Source of the DNA: Lachnospiraceae bacterium
GTDB taxonomy: Bacteria > Bacillota_A > Clostridia > Lachnospirales > Lachnospiraceae
Assembly (NCBI GenBank): GCA_017416055.1
Contig: JAFQDI010000134.1
Location: forward strand, 1-5,381
Direction of reading: 5' to 3'
Length of the DNA: 5,381 bases
In this document: one piece after another, positions 1 to 5,096 of the stretch
Layout of the letters: each line of letters opens with the position of its first letter
How positions within the stretch are numbered: position 1 is the first letter of the stretch
Position numbers and translations under genes: made by a program
Notes under the pieces: model-generated
What the model saw: only the letters and a program-made list of their open reading frames with translations
Told to the model about the DNA's origin: nothing
The model's database searches: none

Positions 1-253
1 CATCTACCGTAACCGCAACTAAAGTCACATCGTAGTCAGCATGCTTTGCATTCTCGCTGTCCTTGATCGAGGTCACGATGGCCAGACCGGTCTTAATCGA
101 TCCTTCTGTGGGGACAAAATCTGTCTCACCGGAATTGTGACTTCCGTCAGGGCAGGTACAATCATCGTGGTAGATGATCGGGGTACCGGAGCAGCCTGTG
201 AGTACACCGATGACCATGATCAGTGTCAGGATAAAAGAGAGAGTTTTTTTCAT
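1..253 (-). CDS. Lipoprotein, probable FMN-binding-type electron-transfer family (N-terminal part only)
   Basis: The first 84 residues are in the window; the C-terminal part lies beyond the left edge. The start is an ATG at 253, 7 nt after GGAGGA (261-266). Residues 1-21 form a classic lipoprotein signal: MKK, a hydrophobic stretch, then the lipobox LTGC with lipidated Cys21, so the mature protein should be anchored on the outer face of the membrane. Residues 22-50 are a linker containing H29, C32, C34 and H39. From about residue 50 the pattern EGSIKTGLAIVTSIKDS...DVTLVAVTVD resembles the start of the repeated domain in clostridial lipoproteins annotated as FMN-binding or PplA-like. In those, covalently bound FMN (added by ApbE/FmnB) carries electrons outside the cell. 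The FMN-attachment motif (DGxT/S-type) would lie outside the window and is not seen. The gene follows the Gx-transporter gene after an 82-bp gap on the same strand and is probably in the same operon. The lipoprotein call is firm; the FMN family call is from remembered sequence pattern. Confidence 0.7.
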   Translation of the reverse strand, partial: MKKTLSFILTLIMVIGVLTGCSGTPIIYHDDCTCPDGSHNSGETDFVPTEGSIKTGLAIVTSIKDSENAKHADYDVTLVAVTVD

Positions 254-335
254 AGGTTGTTCCTCCATTGAAAATTGTTTATTGATGAAAGCTCAGAACC
301 GCGACTGTAATCCAAGGAGATAAGATACGGGGACG
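254..335. other. 82-bp intergenic gap inside the minus-strand operon
   Basis: This gap separates the Gx-transporter gene from the lipoprotein gene. Apart from the lipoprotein ribosome binding site (261-266) I see no stable GC-rich hairpin with a T run and no convincing promoter hexamer pair on the minus strand. Read-through transcription is the simplest reading. The gap is much wider than the 4-nt gap upstream, so a weak internal promoter or processing site cannot be excluded. Confidence 0.5.
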
Positions 336-863
336 TCAGCGGAATGGCTTGCATTTTGAGGTAGGGCCTGCTGAAGTCAGAATTCGCAGAATGCCCGCAC
401 CGGCACTCCCGGTGGCAAAACCGGTGAACAGGCCGACTAGAAGAAGATAGGGCAGATACGCACCGATATAAACGGATTTCATCAGGAACATCGCAATTCC
501 AATCTGTCCAATATTGTGGGCGGCAGCACCCAGAATGCTCACGCCGTAGACGGAGAACAGAGAGATTCTGCCGGCCAGCGTCATGACAGCCATGGAGAGA
601 ATACCGCCGGTCAGCGAAAAAAACAGTCCGGTGATGCCTCCGCCAAAGATTGCGCCGAGGAAACAGCGCAGAATCAAAATGATAAATGCACTTTTTGCGC
701 CCAACAGGTACAGGGCAACCAAAGTGACGATATTGGCAAGCCCTAACTTAATACCGGGAAGGGGGATCGCCATCTGCAGCGGAATGAACCGCTCTGCATA
801 AGAAAGAGCCAGCGCGAGGGTGATCATCATCGCGCAGAGCGTCAGGTGTCTCGTTGTTTTCAT
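336..863 (-). CDS. Gx transporter family / heptaprenyl diphosphate synthase component I-like membrane protein (EetB-like)
   Basis: A 175-residue, very hydrophobic protein with about six predicted membrane segments (roughly residues 6-24, 40-56, 57-75, 78-97, 106-127 and 134-155). The family signatures are PGIKLGLANIVTL (residues 36-48), the glycine-rich GAIFGGGITGLFFSLTGG stretch (70-87) and GAAAHNIGQ (112-120). They match the family annotated as 'Gx transporter' or 'heptaprenyl diphosphate synthase component I', which resembles small ECF-type substrate-binding membrane subunits. The 'synthase' name is historical; nothing here suggests prenyltransferase catalysis. In Listeria-type flavin-based extracellular electron transfer loci a protein of this kind (EetB) works with a NusG domain II protein (EetA), and exactly such a partner lies directly upstream. 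The ATG at 863 sits 4 nt after the upstream stop. Its GAGGTGA ribosome binding site overlaps that stop, indicating translational coupling. Family identity is secure; substrate and electron-transfer role are inferred. Confidence 0.88.
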   Translation of the reverse strand: MKTTRHLTLCAMMITLALALSYAERFIPLQMAIPLPGIKLGLANIVTLVALYLLGAKSAFIILILRCFLGAIFGGGITGLFFSLTGGILSMAVMTLAGRISLFSVYGVSILGAAAHNIGQIGIAMFLMKSVYIGAYLPYLLLVGLFTGFATGSAGAGILRILTSAGPTSKCKPFR

Positions 864-867
864 GCCG

Positions 868-1251
868 TCACCTCACCACAAAGTCCACATCGCCGGTTCC
901 GGTGATTCGAATCTCCACGCGATTGGGAAGGCAGACGATGCTTCGCCCTTCACGGTCAATCCATCCGCTATGAACACAGTCAGAGCCGGGGCAGTCACTT
1001 GCAGTGATCGCCACACGGCCGTCACGGATCTCCACGGTGTTTTCGTAGGAACCGGCCACCCGGATCGTTTCATTTGCCGTAAGGGGGAGTTCCCTGATCA
1101 GTTTTCCATCCTGCCAGATCTGTACAACTGACTCCTCAGAGGAGCTGCCTTGCGGCAGAAACATAACGGCGGTAGTGACCGCCAGAATAATGACCAAAAG
1201 GATCGCAATCAGATCGCCTTTTTTGAAGGTAAATCTCAGGGGTTTGTTCAT
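868..1251 (-). CDS. NusG domain II-containing membrane-anchored protein (EetA-like)
   Basis: A 127-residue protein with one N-terminal membrane anchor (about residues 13-32, preceded by the basic stretch KPLRFTFKKGD) and a small exported beta domain. Family hallmarks are ITASDCPGSDCVHSGWI (residues 82-98), followed by GRSIVCLPNRVEIRI (102-116), giving three cysteines at 87, 92 and 107. This is the stand-alone NusG_II (DUF1312) family, often paired with Gx-transporter genes, as here. In extracellular electron transfer loci the pair corresponds to EetA/EetB, whose exact biochemical role is unsettled. The frame stays open upstream to 1410, but I chose the ATG at 1251 because GGGAG lies just before it and the protein then begins as family members usually do. 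The operon promoter's -10 box (1331-1336) also lies inside the would-be extension. It is the first gene of the minus-strand operon. Confidence 0.88.
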   Translation of the reverse strand: MNKPLRFTFKKGDLIAILLVIILAVTTAVMFLPQGSSSEESVVQIWQDGKLIRELPLTANETIRVAGSYENTVEIRDGRVAITASDCPGSDCVHSGWIDREGRSIVCLPNRVEIRITGTGDVDFVVR

Positions 1252-1330
1252 CCCGTTCTCCCAAAAAAAACTGAAATTTGATATACAGGTGATAAAAACA
1301 TGAGGAAAATTCACGCTGTTACCCGTAAAT

Positions 1331-1359
1331 ATCATATATGAAGAAATCGTTTCTGTAAA
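1331..1359 (-). promoter_or_regulatory. Predicted sigma-A-type promoter of the NusG_II / Gx / lipoprotein operon
   Basis: Read on the minus strand, the -35 box is TTTACA (1354-1359) and the -10 box is TATGAT (1331-1336), with an ideal 17-bp spacer and one mismatch to consensus in each box. The start of transcription would be near 1324, giving a leader of about 73 nt before the ATG at 1251. The leader is AU-rich and has a run of eight U just upstream of the ribosome binding site. I see no riboswitch-like fold in it. A palindrome occupies most of the spacer (see 1342-1354). Confidence 0.7.
1342..1354. repeat. Short palindrome AGAAA-TCG-TTTCT inside the minus-strand promoter spacer
   Basis: Two 5-bp arms flank a 3-bp centre, lying between the -35 and -10 boxes of the minus-strand promoter and touching the -35 box by one base. 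A protein bound here would block RNA polymerase, so it is a candidate repressor operator. Thirteen bases of imperfect symmetry in AT-rich DNA can arise by chance, so this is positional inference only. Confidence 0.35.
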
Positions 1360-1375
1360 GGGGAAAATCATGGCA

Positions 1376-1390
1376 GAAGGAATCGCCTTC
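1376..1390. repeat. Inverted repeat GAAGG-N5-CCTTC between the divergent -35 boxes
   Basis: Perfect 5-bp arms (1376-1380 and 1386-1390) have centres 10 bp apart, one helical turn, as expected for a dimeric DNA-binding protein. The site lies in the 32 bp separating the two divergent -35 boxes and ends one base before the plus-strand -35 box. It is the best-placed candidate for an operator shared by both transcription units. The proposed role is inference from position and symmetry. Confidence 0.4.
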
Positions 1391-1391
1391 G

Positions 1392-1420
1392 TTGTAATTC
1401 GGTCCTGCATATGCTATGAT
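1392..1420 (+). promoter_or_regulatory. Predicted extended -10 sigma-A-type promoter of the response regulator / kinase operon
   Basis: The -35 box is TTGTAA (1392-1397) and the -10 box is TATGAT (1415-1420), with a 17-bp spacer. A TG one base upstream of the -10 box (1412-1413) makes it an extended -10 element. Transcription would start near 1427, leaving a leader of about 100 nt before the GTG start at 1530. An 8-bp palindrome, GCATATGC (1407-1414), abuts the -10 box. Confidence 0.7.
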
Positions 1421-1442
1421 ATAAACAAATAACACGAACGAT

Positions 1443-1477
1443 TGACAGTGAAATCATAAGATTTTTTCAAATTGTCA
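1443..1477 (+). repeat. Imperfect inverted repeat in the response-regulator leader
   Basis: TGACA (1443-1447) pairs with TGTCA (1473-1477), and TGAAATC (1449-1455) pairs with GATTT...TCA (1460-1469) across a 4-nt loop, with small bulges. It lies downstream of the predicted transcription start and about 40 nt upstream of the ribosome binding site. It could therefore be an mRNA hairpin or a DNA operator. It has no terminal U run, so it does not look like a terminator. Confidence 0.35.
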
Positions 1478-1529
1478 CACAAAGTACATATCAGCTTGCT
1501 ATCGTGAAGGCAGAAGGGAGGGAGAACTC

Positions 1530-2201
1530 GTGAATCAACGAATTTTGATCGCTGAGGATGAACCGAAATTGCTGGAGGTGATCTGCGATTATTTCAAGAG
1601 TCGCGGAGATCTGCCCAGTCCGGCAAAAAACGGTCTGGAGGCACTTTCACTTGCGGAGAACAATGAATTCGATGGTGTTTTGCTGGACATTATGATGCCG
1701 GGACTGGATGGCCTCTCGGTCTGTCGGGCGCTGAGAAAGCACAGTGATATTCCGATCATTTTCCTGACCGCGCTGTCGGACGAGGAGGATAAGCTTCTGG
1801 GTTACGAGCTGGGAGCGGACGATTACGTGACAAAGCCGTTTTCGCTGGCGGTTCTTTACGCGAAGATCACCGCACTCATCAACCGAAGCCGGGGCAATGT
1901 GCTGACCGGTGATCAGCTCACGGCGGGCGACATCCGGATCGTACTCTCGTCACAGCGGGTGTTTGTGAAGGATTCCGAGATCAATCTGACTCCCAAGGAA
2001 TTCGCTTTACTGCTGTGCCTGATGCGCAATCGCAATATGGTGCTCAGCCGCGAGCAGCTTCTGATCAAGTGCTGGGGCTACGATTATGAGGGTGAGGCCC
2101 GCGCTGTGGATACACATATCCGACGTCTGAGGGACAAACTGGGTGAGGCGGCCGACATGATCAGGACAGTGGTGAAAGCGGGGTATAAGCTGGAGGTGTG
2201 A
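1530..2201 (+). CDS. OmpR/PhoB-family response regulator transcription factor
   Basis: A 223-residue cytoplasmic two-component response regulator of normal length. The receiver domain (about 1-120) has the acidic pair E9/D10, the phosphoacceptor D53 in LLDIMMPGLDG, switch residue T80 and K102 in TKPF. The winged-helix output domain (about 125-223) contains LTPKEFALL, the recognition-helix region VDTHIRRLRDKLG and the terminal wing ...VVKAGYKLEV. All key residues are present, so the protein should be phosphorylatable and bind DNA as a dimer, usually to direct repeats. The start is GTG at 1530, 8 nt after GGAGG (within the purine run 1516-1522); the protein then begins MNQRILIAEDE, exactly as family members do. 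It is directly followed by its kinase. Targets are unknown. Its own promoter region, shared with the divergent membrane operon, is the first place to look. It resembles VanR/PhoP-like regulators of Bacillota, but no specific orthologue is claimed. Confidence 0.95.
   Translation: MNQRILIAEDEPKLLEVICDYFKSRGDLPSPAKNGLEALSLAENNEFDGVLLDIMMPGLDGLSVCRALRKHSDIPIIFLTALSDEEDKLLGYELGADDYVTKPFSLAVLYAKITALINRSRGNVLTGDQLTAGDIRIVLSSQRVFVKDSEINLTPKEFALLLCLMRNRNMVLSREQLLIKCWGYDYEGEARAVDTHIRRLRDKLGEAADMIRTVVKAGYKLEV
2192..2196 (+). promoter_or_regulatory. Ribosome binding site that sets the kinase start
   Basis: GGAGG lies inside the last codons of the response regulator. It is 7 nt from the ATG at 2204 but only 1 nt from the in-frame GTG at 2198, so ATG 2204 is the better start. 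The regulator stop (2199-2201) then lies 2 nt before the kinase start, implying translational coupling. Confidence 0.75.
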
Positions 2202-2203
2202 GG

Positions 2204-4192
2204 ATGAGAAAAAATAGAGAAAATGAATCGAACGAGACCTCTCGTCCATTGAAGACGGAGAGGGAACGGAAACGTCTGATCAGTTACAAAGAACTTTCCC
2301 ACCGAATTATCCTGCTGGCACTTTGTCTGTGGCTTGCCATGGCCGGAGGCCTGACCTGGGCGGTGGCATCGGATGTCCGTTTCCAGATACAATATGAATT
2401 GTTGGATTATTTGGAGGGCTACTCTCATAAAAGGAATCAGGTTTCTAAGGAATACAAAGAAGCTCCGGGCGTGGAATATGCATCCATGATCATTCAGAGC
2501 ACAAGGCCCTATATGGGGATGAGGATTCAACGAACATTGCCGATCATGCTGAAGCAAATGCCCTCATCCATCGGGTCCGATGACTGGTACTGGGGCAAAT
2601 GGGATATGCTTTATGGATTTGAAGCGGCTTCGTTCTTTTACGAACATGAGGGTGATCAAAAAAAACTGATCCTTGAGAGCGGAAATCATTTCTCATTTAC
2701 CTACACGGTTCAAAACGAGCAAGGGGAAAGGGAAACCCGGGTCGGATATGTGGACATGGATCAGGTGGAAGGCGGCGCGGAGGTTTTTGCGCCTTGGCTG
2801 GGACTGGAATCTTCGCGGAGTCCCATGAATTTCATGATCGCATTTTGGCCTGAGATTAGCATGACCGGATACTTTGAAGGAGATCAGTTCTTTCCGTACG
2901 AATTTTCCTATCTGTATGAAAGAGCAATTGGCGGATATAGTTGGAATAAGCTATTTTCGATGGAGCCTCCTGCAGATCGAAAGCTTCAAACGGTGCGTGG
3001 CGAGTGCCTCAGCGCGACGTTGGTTGACTATGATACGTTTACCATTGATGGAATACAGTACTCCGGTCTTCCTGAATTTGTGGCCGGAATGCAGGAATAT
3101 CCCGGGAACAGAAACATCTACCGGGAAGGAAATTTGTGGAACACCGTATTTATCAGCACGAGAAACAACTATGAGGATGAGAGCGGCACGTTTGATCTCG
3201 TGGTCGCAATCCGATGCTGGCCCCTTCCGTACACGATGCTTCGCATGATTCCGTTTTATGTAGTGACCTTTGCACTGGTCACGGCAGTTGTCGTGTTGAT
3301 CCTTCGCCGGATCCGCGAGAAGCTGACCCGTCCGTTGGAGTTGATGGTCGCTGCGGTCGAGGCGGGCACTCCGGCCATCCCGTCGGCGGAGTGGAAGGAA
3401 CCCAGAGTACTGCAGCAATATATCAGTGACTCGCATTACGAGATTGTAAATCTGAAAAATGAGGTGCAGCGCCTAAACACCGCGTTAGACTACGCAAAAA
3501 GTGCGGAGGAACACCGCAAACAGCTCATCTCTAACATCACTCACGAACTGAAAACCCCACTGGCGGTGATTCACAGTTACGCAGAGGCGGTTCAGGAGGG
3601 AATCGATGCGGAGAAGAAGGAGTATTATCTTTCGGTCATTTTAGAGGAGACCGAGAAGATGGATGCGATGGTGCTTCAGATGCTGGAGCTGTCCCGTTTG
3701 GAGGCCGGAAAGATCAAATTGTCCTCAGAGACGTTTTCGCTGACAGAGCTGGCGCGATCTATGACAGAGAGGTTTTCGCCGATGCTTGAGGAAAAACAGT
3801 TGGAACTTTCCTGGGAAGTGAAGGACGAGGTGTCAGTGATCGCGGATGAGAACCGGATCGCCCAGGTGATCACCAATCTGGTGAGCAATGCCTGCAAATA
3901 TACGCCGGTCGGCGGCAAGATCCATATCTGGATCTACCGCGAGGGACGAAAGGTATACTTCCGCATTGAGAATACAGCAAAGCACCTGTCTGAGCAGGCG
4001 CTTGAGAAGGTCTGGGACAGTTTTTATCGGGAAGACCCGTCCAGAACCGAGCCCGGAACCGGTCTGGGCCTTACCCTTGTGAAAAACATCGTGGAACTGC
4101 ACGGGGGCAGTGTGTTTGTGCGAAATCTGGAGTGCAGTTCCGTGGATCGGGAGAGCACAGCGGTAGAATTCAGTTTCATGCTTCCGTCATAA
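2204..4192 (+). CDS. Membrane sensor histidine kinase with a large unrecognised extracytoplasmic domain
   Basis: A 662-residue kinase (counted from ATG 2204), the likely partner of the regulator just upstream. A basic cytoplasmic N-terminus precedes TM1 (about 34-56). An exported region of about 290 residues (57-348) follows, then TM2 (about 350-369), a HAMP-like linker starting LTRPLELMVAAVEAG, and a helical stretch into the catalytic core. The H box is SNITHELKTPL with phosphoacceptor H447. The N box is NLVSNACKYTP (N558, N562), the G1-like segment is RIENTA, the F box is VWDSFYRED and the G2 box is GTGLGLTLVK (618-627). All catalytic boxes look intact; G1 has ENT instead of DxG, as in many VanS-like kinases. 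The exported domain is rich in Trp, Tyr and Phe and has just two cysteines (C268, C338). I do not recognise it as PAS/Cache or any named sensor fold. At about 660 residues the protein is much longer than a typical 350-480-residue kinase of this class, the excess being the sensor. Its 3' end overlaps trxB on the opposite strand. Confidence 0.93.
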   Translation: MRKNRENESNETSRPLKTERERKRLISYKELSHRIILLALCLWLAMAGGLTWAVASDVRFQIQYELLDYLEGYSHKRNQVSKEYKEAPGVEYASMIIQSTRPYMGMRIQRTLPIMLKQMPSSIGSDDWYWGKWDMLYGFEAASFFYEHEGDQKKLILESGNHFSFTYTVQNEQGERETRVGYVDMDQVEGGAEVFAPWLGLESSRSPMNFMIAFWPEISMTGYFEGDQFFPYEFSYLYERAIGGYSWNKLFSMEPPADRKLQTVRGECLSATLVDYDTFTIDGIQYSGLPEFVAGMQEYPGNRNIYREGNLWNTVFISTRNNYEDESGTFDLVVAIRCWPLPYTMLRMIPFYVVTFALVTAVVVLILRRIREKLTRPLELMVAAVEAGTPAIPSAEWKEPRVLQQYISDSHYEIVNLKNEVQRLNTALDYAKSAEEHRKQLISNITHELKTPLAVIHSYAEAVQEGIDAEKKEYYLSVILEETEKMDAMVLQMLELSRLEAGKIKLSSETFSLTELARSMTERFSPMLEEKQLELSWEVKDEVSVIADENRIAQVITNLVSNACKYTPVGGKIHIWIYREGRKVYFRIENTAKHLSEQALEKVWDSFYREDPSRTEPGTGLGLTLVKNIVELHGGSVFVRNLECSSVDRESTAVEFSFMLPS

Positions 4193-5096
4193 GATATTCT
4201 TCCGCATGGTGCGCAGCCATTGCACCGTCCGCTACCGCAGTCACCACTTGGCGAAGCACTTTGGTGCGCACATCACCTACGACGAAGACACCCGGGAGGT
4301 TGGTCTTAGTGGACTCATCGGCGATTACATAGCCGGAGGCATCCAGATCAAGCTGATTTTTTACTAACTCCGTGGCGGGTACTCTTCCAACACTGATAAA
4401 TATTCCATCACAATCTATCTGTGATTCCTCACCGGTATTCACATCTTTGATGATGATGCCGGTGATTTTTTTGTCGTAAAGAAGTTCAGAGACGGTGCTG
4501 TTCCAGCGAAATTCCACATTTTCCGCTTTCATTAACGGCTCATGGTAGATCTTCGTCGCGCGGAGCGTATCCCTGCGGTGGACGAGGATGACCTTTTTTG
4601 CCACGCGGGAGAGGAGCATTGCGTCTGCTGCAGCCGTATTTCCACCGCCGACCACAACGACCGTCTTTCCGCGGTAGAACATTCCGTCGCAGGCTGCGCA
4701 GTAGTTGACACCGCGTCCAATCAGCTCCTTCTCGTTTGCGACACCTAAGCTTCTGGGGTTGGCACCGGTGGCCAGCACCACTGCTTTGCTTTGGAAATCG
4801 CCTTCACTGGTGTGGATGGTCTTCACGGATCCGGAGAGATCTACAGAAAAGACTTCCGCAAGTTTTGTCTCGGCACCGAAGCGCTCAGCACCGGCCTGCA
4901 TTTTTTCACCGAGGAGGAAACCGTCAATACCTTCCTCAAAGCCGGGATAATTGTCAATCTGCGAGGTCAGAGCCATCTGGCCTCCCGCTGAGAGTTTCTC
5001 TAATACCAGAACGTTAAGTCCTGCCCGTGCCCCGTAGAGTGCAGCAGTGTAACCACCGGGGCCGCCACCGATGACGATCATATCATAAATGTTCAT
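4176..5096 (-). CDS. trxB: Thioredoxin reductase (NADPH, FAD-dependent)
   Basis: A 306-residue cytoplasmic flavoprotein of standard low-molecular-weight TrxB length. It transfers electrons from NADPH through FAD and a redox-active disulfide to thioredoxin. The FAD-binding site is GGGPGGYTAALYGARAG (10-26). The catalytic disulfide is C133/C136 in NYCAACDG. The NADPH-binding fold is VVGGGNTAAADA (148-159), and HRRDTLRA (173-180) carries the arginines that normally bind the NADPH 2'-phosphate. This argues against a ferredoxin-dependent or NADPH-independent homologue. The second FAD site is GVFVVGDVR (269-277). The ATG at 5096 follows AGGAGGT (5103-5109) by 6 nt and overlaps the thioredoxin stop as TAATG, so the two genes are translationally coupled. 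The 3' end overlaps the convergent kinase gene by 17 bp. No terminator is evident at its end. Confidence 0.97.
   Translation of the reverse strand: MNIYDMIVIGGGPGGYTAALYGARAGLNVLVLEKLSAGGQMALTSQIDNYPGFEEGIDGFLLGEKMQAGAERFGAETKLAEVFSVDLSGSVKTIHTSEGDFQSKAVVLATGANPRSLGVANEKELIGRGVNYCAACDGMFYRGKTVVVVGGGNTAAADAMLLSRVAKKVILVHRRDTLRATKIYHEPLMKAENVEFRWNSTVSELLYDKKITGIIIKDVNTGEESQIDCDGIFISVGRVPATELVKNQLDLDASGYVIADESTKTNLPGVFVVGDVRTKVLRQVVTAVADGAMAAHHAEEYLMTEA

Noticed and set aside
1263..1316. T8 run on the minus strand before the NusG_II gene as an attenuator
   Set aside because: The only stem upstream is AU-rich, has a mismatch and a loop of about 26 nt; too weak for an intrinsic terminator.
1252..1410. 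N-terminal extension of the NusG_II protein (frame open to 1410)
   Set aside because: The operon's -10 box (1331-1336) lies inside it, an upstream in-frame ATG (1333-1335) falls within that -10 box, and the sequence has no family resemblance. ATG 1251 has a good ribosome binding site.
1442..1470. TTGACA at 1442-1447 as a -35 box for a second plus-strand promoter
   Set aside because: The consensus -35 is perfect, but no reasonable -10 box occurs 16-18 bp downstream (the positions read T-rich, e.g. TTTCAA).
2198..2203. GTG at 2198 as the kinase start
   Set aside because: It would be only 1 nt from GGAGG; the in-frame ATG at 2204 has ideal 7-nt spacing.
2951..3436. Long antisense open frame within the kinase gene (and similar shadows at 820-1131, 2084-2557 and 4736-5017)
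   Set aside because: No ribosome binding site, no recognisable protein pattern, and each fully overlaps a well-supported gene.
4204..4228. Possible hairpin (GGTGC...GCACC, ATGG...CCAT) as a terminator after the kinase
   Set aside because: The stems are short, lie inside trxB coding sequence and lack a T run on either strand.
4176..5096. Ferredoxin-dependent or NADPH-independent TrxB variant
   Set aside because: The NADPH-binding GGGNTAAADA and HRRxxxRA motifs are both present, as in ordinary NADPH-dependent enzymes.
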